DNA of 42,632 nt, from positions 1 through 42,632 of the forward strand of contig JBGPBV010000047.1 of the NCBI GenBank assembly GCA_041481445.1. The letters run 5' to 3'. A model generated the notes under the pieces. That model made no database searches and had not been told where the DNA came from. It saw only the letters and a list, made by a program, of their open reading frames with translations. Shown here one piece after another: positions 25,074 to 32,837 of the stretch; the first letter of the stretch is position 1, and the number at the start of each line of letters is the position of its first letter. Origin of the DNA: AA29 sp041481445. Its GTDB lineage: Bacteria > Acidobacteriota > Vicinamibacteria > Fen-336. The translations under genes were made by a program, and so were the position numbers.

Positions 25074-28000
25074 TCACGCGGGCGCCATCTCCAGCAGCCG
25101 GCACAGCCCGTTCGCGAGCTGCATCTGGCGCGGAGTACGACAGCGGACCCGGAAGAGCTCGGGGCTCGCAACGACCGCGGCCAGGCAGCGGGCGCGCGAC
25201 GTCGCCACGTTGAGCCGGTTGAGGCTGTACAGGAACTCCATCCCCCGGGGCGCGTCGGCGGGAGATGAGCTCGCCATCGAGTAGATCGAGACCGCCGCCT
25301 CCTGGCCCTGGAACTTGTCGACGGTACCGACTCGCGCGCCCTTCGGCAGCCGGCGCGCAAGCTCGGCGACCTGGGCGTTGTAGGCGGCGACGACGAGGAC
25401 GTCGCCGAGACGGAGAAGGCCGCGCTGCCCGTGCCGGTCGGTCCACGTCGTCTCGCCATCGACCAGGGACTCGACGAGCGCCGCGATCGCCGCCGCCTCC
25501 TCCGGCGACTGGCTCTGGTTGCCCGTGTGCGCCACGGCCACGTAGCGCAGGCCCGTCCCCGTGAGGGGCACGGTGCCCTCCAACGATTGGCGCTCCAGCC
25601 CGTCCTGTGGCGCGAGCAGTCCCGCGTAGAACGCCTCGGACGTGAACGCGCAGACATCGGGATGGAGCCGCCACGTCTTGGCCAGGAAGAGGCCCTTCTC
25701 GGCCGGCATCGTGGCCGCGCCGTCGAGCAGGTGGGCGAGGGCGGATCGCTCCGCGCCCGGCGGGTGCGTGCCCTTCAACGGCTGTTCGAGCTGCTGCGGG
25801 TCGCCGAGCAGGATCAGGCTCCGGGCGGCCGGCGAGACGGCGAGGGCATTGGCCAATGAGATCTGGCCCGCCTCGTCGACCACGAGAACGTCGAGCGTCC
25901 CTGCGAAGTCTTCGCGCGACCAGACCCACGCCGTCCCGCCGACGACGTCGAGCTCGCCGCCTCGAAGGGCGCCGAGCAGCTCGCCATTCGTCTTGAAGCC
26001 GCGCGCGACGGCGCACGTCGGTTCGCCGTCCGTCTCGGGCTTCTGCCCGATCCGCACCCTCACGCCATCCTCGTCGGCCGCCGATGCGATCTCGTCGAGC
26101 AGGTGGCCGATCACCTTGTGGGAGTTCGCGGTGACGCCGACCTTGCGTCCGGCGGCGACGAGGGCCAGGACCATCTGGGCGCCCGTGTAGGTCTTGCCCG
26201 ACCCGGGCGGACCCTGGATCGGCAGCGTGCTCTGGTCCAGAGACGTCGCCACGCGGACGGCGACCTCGGCCGGGTCGTCGCCGTCCGGCTGGAGACGAGT
26301 GCCCGGGGCCTGGCCGGCCCGCGGCGGACGTCGCAGAAGGAGGTCGCGCGCGGCGCGATACGGCCCGACGTCGGTATCGATCCCGTGGTCCGCCACCCAC
26401 TCCCCCATCCGCAGGAGGCTGGCCCGAAGCTCCTTCGTCGAAACCAGGTCGTTCGGCACCAGGGACGTCGGGTGTGGGACTTCACTGAGAATCCCGCGGC
26501 TGAGCTCGACGATGCCCGCCGCATCGTCGACGCGGACGACGGTGCCGGGCGACTTCCCCGTCGCGGGGTCGCTGACGGCGCCCGCTTCGTGGATCGCGTG
26601 CTCCTGCGGCGGGAACCGATAACGATGGATGAGCGACCTCTTGACCTGCCCGAAGACACCGACGTACTCGAGCCCTCCCAGCGGCTCGCGCTCGGCGATC
26701 CGCTCGTCGTCGGTGAGGTCGTCCATCAAGAAGAAGTACCGCCACCAGAACGCCTTCTCCTCGCGGCGGTGCCACGACAGGAGCTGGGCCAGCAGCCAGC
26801 GGGCGTGCTGCTCGAGCGTGCGCTCCTTCTCGTCCGCGGGAACGCCCTCGGTCAGGCGCAGAGCGAGCGCCTGCACGCGAGCGAGGGTCTCGGAGAGATC
26901 CTCCGGGGCGTCGCCCGACAGGGGCAGGGGACGCGCCAGCGGCCCGCCGATCCGCGAGGCGAGCTCCAACCGCCGGCCCTCGAGCCAGTCGCGCAGCAGG
27001 AGCGTCGACACGACGTCGTCGTGGTTGTAGCGCTCGATCTTCCGGAGGGCCTCGTCGTCGTGGCCGGCCTCTCCGCCCGCCTGCAGCCAGGCCTCGAACG
27101 ACGCGATCACGGGCCCGACCTCCCGCAGACCGATCTCGCGCGTGTACCGGTAGAGGGGCTCGAGCCGCTTGATCGAGTAGCTCTCGACCGACGCGCGGAC
27201 GCCTTGGCGGACGACTCCGTAGAGATCGACGAGAACGTCGCCGCGCAGCAGCCGGTCCACCTCGTCCTCGCGCGTCCCATGCCGGCCCATGAGCCGGCCC
27301 AGCGCGGTCGGCTCGTAGGGCGCGTAGTGGTAGATGTGGATCGTCGGATCCCTGGCCAGCCGGTCCATGAAGAGATCCATGAGCCGCTCGAACGCGCTCT
27401 TCTCCGCAGCGAGGGTGACCGTGCCCTCCGCGTCGCGCGCCCAGAAGGCGTGGAAGGTCGGCTTGCCATGGGCGTCCTTTCGGCCGGGCTCGAGGACGCC
27501 GAAGAGGTAGTCGACACCGTCGTCGAGCGCGTAGGGGTCGCCCTCGATGTCGAAGAAGAGATCGCCCGGACGCGGCTCCGGCAGCGCGAGCAGCCCACGA
27601 CCGGGCTCGAGCGTTCCGTCCTCGAGGCGGCTCGGATCGATCAGCTCGTAGAGGGTCCGGTGCGCGTCCTCACCCTCGACCTGGAGGCGGGCCTGCCGGT
27701 GGACGCGCTCGAGGGTCTCCAGACGCGTGTCGTCCAGAGGCGGGTCGAGCGGAAGCGTGAGGCCGGCCAGGCCGCGGCGAGTGGAGATCGCCCGTGCCTT
27801 CAGCGCCTGGCGCTGGCGCGACGCGATCCCGGCCACCAGCGAGAGGTCGTCGTCCTTGCGCCGGCGCGCCGTGCAGTCCTGGTCCCAGCGGCAGACGTCG
27901 CAGTGCTCGACGGGCTCGGGGTAGGTCGCGACCGGTGGATAGGCCGGGGCGGCGGCGGCGACCTTCTCCTCCAAACGGTGCCGTGCGACGCGGTAGTACG

Positions 28001-28580
28001 CCATGTAGTCGGCCACGCGGTGAGGCTCGACCGTCCGGGCGCTCCCGCCGAGGGCGACGTGCATCCACTCGGGCTCGCGCCCCTGGATCCGCGCGAGCTG
28101 GTCCACGTACGAGCAGATCTGGAGGAGCGCGCTCGCCTTCGTGTGGCGCGCGAGCTTGGTGTCCACGATCTCGTAGCTCCAGGGCCCGAGGGCGCTCGCC
28201 TGCTCGACGCGAAGGAGGAAGTCGGCCAGGCCGAGCCAGCGGCCGTCGAAGAACGTGGCCTGGTAGATGACGTCGTCGCCGCGGCGGATCGCGGCCTCGG
28301 TCTGGGCGGCGGCGCGGCGCAGCCGCTCGCCCCAGGCTTGGAGGGTCTGGTCGGGCTCGATCCGCGTCACCTTCCGGCCCGCGGCCTCGAGGTCCGCCAG
28401 GTAGCGCTGCTCGTGGGCGAGCCCGCGCTCCTGCAGGACGTCGAGCTCCGGGTCCGCTCGGGCCGGCCGCTTCACGAGACCGGCGGCGGCGGCGAGCTCG
28501 AGGCCGGTCAGGTGCTCGCAGGCGAGGAAGCCGACGAGGTCCGTGGCCGAGAAGACGCGCTGGCCGTCGATCAACTGCAT
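25074..28580 (-). CDS. TM0106-type RecB-like nuclease / RNase H-like exonuclease / SF1 helicase fusion
   Basis: Three modules share 1168 residues. First, a PD-(D/E)XK nuclease: GLAD (Asp120), EIVDTK (Asp140, Lys142) and QICSY (Gln154, Tyr158). Cys21 plus Cys227, Cys230 and Cys236 form the split cysteine set of Cas4/AddB/Dna2-type iron-sulfur nucleases. Second, a YprB-like DEDD exonuclease with FFDIEGD (Asp343, Glu345), an IYHYAPYE segment and YNHDDV. Third, an Upf1-like superfamily I helicase: GPPGSGKT (Lys796), VVDEAGQ (Asp902, Glu903), LLGDPQQL, TVDKFQGQE and LNVATSRAR. It should unwind and trim DNA or RNA in repair or defence. No obvious ribosome binding site precedes ATG 28580. It stands alone, divergent from a receptor gene. 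Confidence 0.88.
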   Translation of the reverse strand: MQLIDGQRVFSATDLVGFLACEHLTGLELAAAAGLVKRPARADPELDVLQERGLAHEQRYLADLEAAGRKVTRIEPDQTLQAWGERLRRAAAQTEAAIRRGDDVIYQATFFDGRWLGLADFLLRVEQASALGPWSYEIVDTKLARHTKASALLQICSYVDQLARIQGREPEWMHVALGGSARTVEPHRVADYMAYYRVARHRLEEKVAAAAPAYPPVATYPEPVEHCDVCRWDQDCTARRRKDDDLSLVAGIASRQRQALKARAISTRRGLAGLTLPLDPPLDDTRLETLERVHRQARLQVEGEDAHRTLYELIDPSRLEDGTLEPGRGLLALPEPRPGDLFFDIEGDPYALDDGVDYLFGVLEPGRKDAHGKPTFHAFWARDAEGTVTLAAEKSAFERLMDLFMDRLARDPTIHIYHYAPYEPTALGRLMGRHGTREDEVDRLLRGDVLVDLYGVVRQGVRASVESYSIKRLEPLYRYTREIGLREVGPVIASFEAWLQAGGEAGHDDEALRKIERYNHDDVVSTLLLRDWLEGRRLELASRIGGPLARPLPLSGDAPEDLSETLARVQALALRLTEGVPADEKERTLEQHARWLLAQLLSWHRREEKAFWWRYFFLMDDLTDDERIAEREPLGGLEYVGVFGQVKRSLIHRYRFPPQEHAIHEAGAVSDPATGKSPGTVVRVDDAAGIVELSRGILSEVPHPTSLVPNDLVSTKELRASLLRMGEWVADHGIDTDVGPYRAARDLLLRRPPRAGQAPGTRLQPDGDDPAEVAVRVATSLDQSTLPIQGPPGSGKTYTGAQMVLALVAAGRKVGVTANSHKVIGHLLDEIASAADEDGVRVRIGQKPETDGEPTCAVARGFKTNGELLGALRGGELDVVGGTAWVWSREDFAGTLDVLVVDEAGQISLANALAVSPAARSLILLGDPQQLEQPLKGTHPPGAERSALAHLLDGAATMPAEKGLFLAKTWRLHPDVCAFTSEAFYAGLLAPQDGLERQSLEGTVPLTGTGLRYVAVAHTGNQSQSPEEAAAIAALVESLVDGETTWTDRHGQRGLLRLGDVLVVAAYNAQVAELARRLPKGARVGTVDKFQGQEAAVSIYSMASSSPADAPRGMEFLYSLNRLNVATSRARCLAAVVASPELFRVRCRTPRQMQLANGLCRLLEMAPA

Positions 28581-28656
28581 GGGAGAGCCAAGCCCCCCGC
28601 TCGGGGCCGATCAGGATGCCATGGGCGGGGGCCGGCCGAGGTCCGCATGACCCCGG

Positions 28657-28662
28657 TACAAT
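28657..28662 (+). promoter_or_regulatory. -10-like box (TACAAT) before the second receptor gene
   Basis: TACAAT lies 36 nt before ATG 28699 in the 118-bp divergent gap. Unlike the short-leader cases, there is room here for the GGGAG ribosome binding site at 28687-28691. Confidence 0.35.
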
Positions 28663-28698
28663 TGGCCGACCCTTCGGCCCTGAATAGGGAGCCCCGTG

Positions 28699-31600
28699 AT
28701 GAACCGCGCGTTCAAACGGCTTGCCGCTTCCGTGCTCCCATTTCTCGCCGTCTCTTCCCTGGTGCTCGCGCAGGAGACGACGACGGGCTCCATCGCGGGC
28801 CGGGTCCTGGACCCGCAGGGGGCGGGGGTGCCCGAGGCGCGCGTGACGCTCCGCTCCGATCAAGGCGCGCGGTCCCTCGCCACCGACGCGCACGGGCAGT
28901 TCCTGGCCCCCTACCTGACCCCGGGCCTGTACGCCGTGCGGGTGGAGCACGCGGGGTTCAAGCCTCTCGAACAACACGACGTCCGGGTCCGGCTGGGCCA
29001 GCGGGTGGAGCTGGACTACACGCTCAGCGTCGGCGGCTTCGAGGAGCTGGTCGACGTGACGGCCGCGGCGCCGGTCGTGGACACGCGCTCGACTACGGCC
29101 GGCGGGACTCTCGACAGTGACGAGCTGCTGCGGCTGCCGGTCGGCCGCCGCATGACGGCGACGCTGTACATGGTCCCCGGCGTGAGCAACTCCAGCGGCA
29201 CCGGCGACGCCAACCCGTCGATCGCCGGCGCCAGCGGCCTCGACAACCAGTACGTCGTGGACGGCGTCAACATCACGCACGCGGGCCTGGGCGGGATCGG
29301 CGTCTACACGGTCGTCTTCGGCTCGCTGGGCACGGGGGTCACCAGCGACTTCATCCAGGAGACGCAGGTCAAGACCGCGGGCTTCGAGGCGGAGTACGGT
29401 CAGGCCACGGGAGGAGTCGTCAACGTCATCACGCGCAGCGGCAGCAACGCGTTCCACGGCAGCCTGTTCGGCTACTTTCGTCCGTCCGGGCTGGAGGGCG
29501 CCTGGCGGCAGCAGCAGACCGAGACCGGGCAGGTCAACACCACCCGCAGCCAGGACCTCGATGTCGGGGTCAGCGTGGGCGGCTCGCTGCTGAAGGACCG
29601 TCTCTTCTTCTTCGGCGCCTTCAACCCCCAGTACGAGACCCGTACCATGATCGCGCCCGAGGGCTTCCCGCTGCGCAGCCTGGGCGAGGTGGACCGCAAG
29701 CGGCGCAGCCGCTCGTACGCCGGGAAGCTCACCTGGCGGCTCAAGGCCCAGCAGCGCTTCGACCTGACCGCGTTCGGAGACCCGTCGCATGGCGAGCCCG
29801 GCCCGCAGCGCCCCGATGCGCTGCTGGCCGAGGACACGGACCTGTTCAGCGAGCTCAGGAGGTACGGCAGCCACAGCGAGGCCCTGCGCTACAGCGGGGT
29901 GCTGGGCCCGAAGTGGTGGCTCGAGGTGACGGCGGCTCAAGCGCGCACGCGGCACGAGGAGCTCCCGACTGTCGACGAGTGGCGCGTGACCGACTTCAGC
30001 GTCGTTCCCATCGTTCTCTCGGGCGGTCTCGGCGCGTACCCGGCGGGCACCGTGGGACGCAACGCGCAGCTCGCGCTGAAGTCCACTCACCTCCTGGGCG
30101 GCGGCACCCACGAGCTGCGCTACGGGGTCCAGCTCGAGGACATCGAGTGGAGCGCACCCCGCAACCGGACCGGACCCAGCTTCACCTTCCCGGACGGCGT
30201 CGCGAGCCGCACCGGCGTGGTCGTGACCGTCCGTCGCGATCCCGTCTACGGCCGGATCTACACCGTGGACGGCGCGCGGGGCGAGCCCCCGGTCACGACG
30301 CAGGACTACCTGAGCTGGTTCGCCCAGGACACCTGGCGCGTGGGCCCGCGGCTGACGCTTCGGCCGGGGGTGAGGTGGGAGCGCCAGAGGATCGCGGGGG
30401 GCGAACCCCTGTGCTACTCGGACGAGTCGTTCGTGGGAGCGGGCGACGGCACGCCGGGCCACGAGATCAACTGCGCGTACACGTGGACGAACAACTGGGG
30501 TCCTCGCCTGGGTGCCACCTTCGACGTCGTCGGCTCGGGCCGCTCGAAGCTCTACGCGAGCTGGGGGCGCTACTACGCGAAGATCCCCAACGCCCTCGCC
30601 GTCCGCGCCATGGGGTCGGAGCCGACAGCGTCGGCGGACTATTTCGACGCGGAGCTGACCCGGCCCGTGCCCGACGGCGTCCTGGCCGTGCGCACCACCG
30701 ATCATTTCCACATCTCCAGCGGCCTCCCGGCGCAGTTCGCGAGCGGCTCGCGATCGACGTACTACGACGAGTCCCTGGCCGGCTTCGAGATCGAGGCGGC
30801 GCCGGCCCTGAGCCTGGGCGTCCGCTACGTCCACCGCAGCCTGGGCCGTGTGCTCGAGGACTACTCCCAGGCGCAGCCGGTGCTCTACGACCTCCAGTTC
30901 GCGGGCCTCGACCAGGTCCAGTTCCTCATCGGCAACGTCCACGCCGGCATCGAGACGATCGACGCGACGTCCATCGGCGTTCCGCGGGCCTTCTTCGAGG
31001 ACCCGGTCCACACCTACGACGCCGTCGAGCTGACGGCACAGAAGAGCTTCTCGAACAAGTGGTCCCTGTTCGCCTCGTATCGCTGGTCCCGGCTGCGGGG
31101 GAACTACGAGGGCTTCTACCGGGCCGACAACGGGGGTTCCGACCCGGCGCTCTCGTCGCTGTTCGACTTCCCGACCAACGACCCGAGCTACACGCAGATC
31201 GGCGCGCCGCAGTTCGGCTATCGGGGCGACATCCGCTACCAGGGCACCACGCTGGGCCAGGGCCCGCTGCCCAACGACCGAACGCACCAGCTCAAGCTCT
31301 ACGGCAGCCGGACCTGGCGTGATCTCACCATGGGCCTCGGCTTCAGGGCGGGGTCGGGCCAGCCGCTCACGGCCCTGGCCGCGAACCCCGTCTACGACGA
31401 GCCCTATGAGATACCGGAGACGCTGCGTGGCGCGGGCTTCGAGACGGCCGACGGGTTCCGCAGCAGGGCCCCGGCCGAAGTGCTGCTGGACCTCCACTTC
31501 GACTACAGGATCCGCTTCGGTGCCGGGCGCCGGTTGGTGCTCGTCGGCGATGTCTTCAACGTGCTCGACGACCGCGATGCCGTCAGCTACGACCCGGGAA

Positions 31601-31719
31601 CCGAGGTCCTCTTCGGCGTGCCGAACCCGGCGTTCGGCACGCCCCGCAACCCGGCGGACCCAGCCAGCCCCTTCCAGACACCGCGCCAGGTCCGTCTCGG
31701 GGCCCGCCTGGAGTGGTGA
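28699..31719 (+). CDS. Oar-type TonB-dependent receptor (second)
   Basis: The 1006-residue outer-membrane protein has a signal peptide (about residues 1-26, ending LVLAQE). A carboxypeptidase-regulatory-like domain follows (TTGSIAGRVLDPQGAGVPEA to about residue 115). The plug contains NQYVVDGVNITHAG and the family-typical QATGGVVNVITRSGSNAFHG. The barrel ends in Trp (GARLEW). ATG 28699 is preceded by GGGAG at 7 nt; a GTG three nucleotides earlier is less likely. It is only distantly similar to the receptor at 15093. Its neighbours (nuclease-helicase, DUF1080-like gene) do not reveal the cargo. Confidence 0.88.
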   Translation: MNRAFKRLAASVLPFLAVSSLVLAQETTTGSIAGRVLDPQGAGVPEARVTLRSDQGARSLATDAHGQFLAPYLTPGLYAVRVEHAGFKPLEQHDVRVRLGQRVELDYTLSVGGFEELVDVTAAAPVVDTRSTTAGGTLDSDELLRLPVGRRMTATLYMVPGVSNSSGTGDANPSIAGASGLDNQYVVDGVNITHAGLGGIGVYTVVFGSLGTGVTSDFIQETQVKTAGFEAEYGQATGGVVNVITRSGSNAFHGSLFGYFRPSGLEGAWRQQQTETGQVNTTRSQDLDVGVSVGGSLLKDRLFFFGAFNPQYETRTMIAPEGFPLRSLGEVDRKRRSRSYAGKLTWRLKAQQRFDLTAFGDPSHGEPGPQRPDALLAEDTDLFSELRRYGSHSEALRYSGVLGPKWWLEVTAAQARTRHEELPTVDEWRVTDFSVVPIVLSGGLGAYPAGTVGRNAQLALKSTHLLGGGTHELRYGVQLEDIEWSAPRNRTGPSFTFPDGVASRTGVVVTVRRDPVYGRIYTVDGARGEPPVTTQDYLSWFAQDTWRVGPRLTLRPGVRWERQRIAGGEPLCYSDESFVGAGDGTPGHEINCAYTWTNNWGPRLGATFDVVGSGRSKLYASWGRYYAKIPNALAVRAMGSEPTASADYFDAELTRPVPDGVLAVRTTDHFHISSGLPAQFASGSRSTYYDESLAGFEIEAAPALSLGVRYVHRSLGRVLEDYSQAQPVLYDLQFAGLDQVQFLIGNVHAGIETIDATSIGVPRAFFEDPVHTYDAVELTAQKSFSNKWSLFASYRWSRLRGNYEGFYRADNGGSDPALSSLFDFPTNDPSYTQIGAPQFGYRGDIRYQGTTLGQGPLPNDRTHQLKLYGSRTWRDLTMGLGFRAGSGQPLTALAANPVYDEPYEIPETLRGAGFETADGFRSRAPAEVLLDLHFDYRIRFGAGRRLVLVGDVFNVLDDRDAVSYDPGTEVLFGVPNPAFGTPRNPADPASPFQTPRQVRLGARLEW

Positions 31720-31741
31720 CGGGCCTTTCCGGCCATGAGGA

Positions 31742-32767
31742 TTACTCCTTCCGCTTCGCGACCCAGGCGCCGTCCGAGCGTCCTTCCACGCGCATCCGCC
31801 CCTTGCCGGAATCGCCGTCGATCCAGCCGGCCAGGAACGCATTGACCGGCCCCGGAGCTCCCTGCCGGCTCTCCTTCGGCCACTCCCCCGCGAACGAGAG
31901 CTCCACGTAGCCGCTGCGCCAGGTGCCGGTGACCGCGCGGCCCTGTCCGAGCGGGCCGGACCATGTCCCCGTCACCTTGTTCCCGTCGCGGTGCAGATCC
32001 ATCACCGCGCCCATTCCGCCGGCGTCGCTCGAATACCGCATCTCCCACGACCCGGCGACGTCGGATCCGTTCTTCAGCTCCGGCGGCACCGCCGGCGTGA
32101 TCCGCACGTCGGCGAAACAGGCCTCCTCGTCCGTGAAGCTCCACAGCCCGACGGCGCCGTGCAGGTCCTCGCCCTTCAAGCCATCCACCACCAGGCTTGG
32201 CTTCGCCGATCCGCCCAGATAGAGCTTGGCGGCGCGGCCGGCCACCTCGATCCGCACCTTCGTCCAGGTCTCCATCGCCAGGTCGGCATGGGACTCGTAG
32301 ACCGACGGCCATTCCCGGCGGAGGCGATACCAACCGAAGCCCGGCTCGGAGGCGTACTGAACGGAGTGGTTACGCATCGGCTGTTCCGCAGCCTCCGAGT
32401 TTCCCGGCCTCAGGTAGAAGAGCTCGTAGTGCGAGGCATCGGGCCGGGCGCGGAAGGCGATCCCGACGAAGCCGGGATACCGGACACCCGGCGGCACCGT
32501 GGCCTTCAGCGCGATGTCCGCCTCGATCACGCCGTCCTGGAAATCCGTTCCCGGCAGCAGCGCGAGGCCCTCGTGGTCCTCCCCGTCCATGGTGATGCGG
32601 ACGCAGTCGCGTCCAAGGTACTTCACTGCTTCCGACTTCACCTTCGGCGCAATGAGGCCGCTCGCATCGCGGAGAGGAAACGTCTGCACGCGCGCCGGCG
32701 TCTCGGCAAACAGGCTGCTCGCCGCCAAGACCGTGGCGGCCATGCAATGGATCCAACGCCCTGGCAT
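31742..32767 (-). CDS. secreted DUF1080/LamG-like protein with C-terminal beta-barrel-like domain
   Basis: The 341-residue protein begins with a signal peptide (MPGRWIHCMAATVLAASSLFAETP). About residues 30-220 form a concanavalin-like jelly roll of the DUF1080 type (GVIEADIALKATVPPGVRYPG, then TWTKVRIEVAGRAAKLYLGG), linked to glycan binding or 3-keto-sugar hydrolysis. The last 100 residues contain a different repeated-strand pattern (GSWEMRYSS, KVTGTWSGPLG, AVTGTWRSGYVELSF). GAGGAG lies 8 nt before ATG 32767. It is divergent from glycogen phosphorylase. I am fairly sure of the fold, not of the activity. Confidence 0.72.
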   Translation of the reverse strand: MPGRWIHCMAATVLAASSLFAETPARVQTFPLRDASGLIAPKVKSEAVKYLGRDCVRITMDGEDHEGLALLPGTDFQDGVIEADIALKATVPPGVRYPGFVGIAFRARPDASHYELFYLRPGNSEAAEQPMRNHSVQYASEPGFGWYRLRREWPSVYESHADLAMETWTKVRIEVAGRAAKLYLGGSAKPSLVVDGLKGEDLHGAVGLWSFTDEEACFADVRITPAVPPELKNGSDVAGSWEMRYSSDAGGMGAVMDLHRDGNKVTGTWSGPLGQGRAVTGTWRSGYVELSFAGEWPKESRQGAPGPVNAFLAGWIDGDSGKGRMRVEGRSDGAWVAKRKE

Positions 32768-32823
32768 GATGATCGCTCCTCGACGCGCCCCCTTCTGCCG
32801 GCGCGGATGATAGCAAGAGACGT

Positions 32824-32829
32824 TAGACT
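32824..32829 (+). promoter_or_regulatory. -10-like box (TAGACT) before glycogen phosphorylase
   Basis: TAGACT ends 8 nt before ATG 32838, with no ribosome binding site between. If used, it would give a nearly leaderless mRNA. Confidence 0.4.
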
Positions 32830-32837
32830 CCCGGGCG

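Noticed and set aside
26103..29120. 1005-residue open frame on the plus strand
   Set aside because: Antisense shadow of the nuclease-helicase gene, which has all expected motifs on the other strand.
27670..31842. 1390-residue open frame on the minus strand
   Set aside because: It runs opposite to the second receptor and in the wrong frame through the nuclease-helicase gene; no domain is recognisable.
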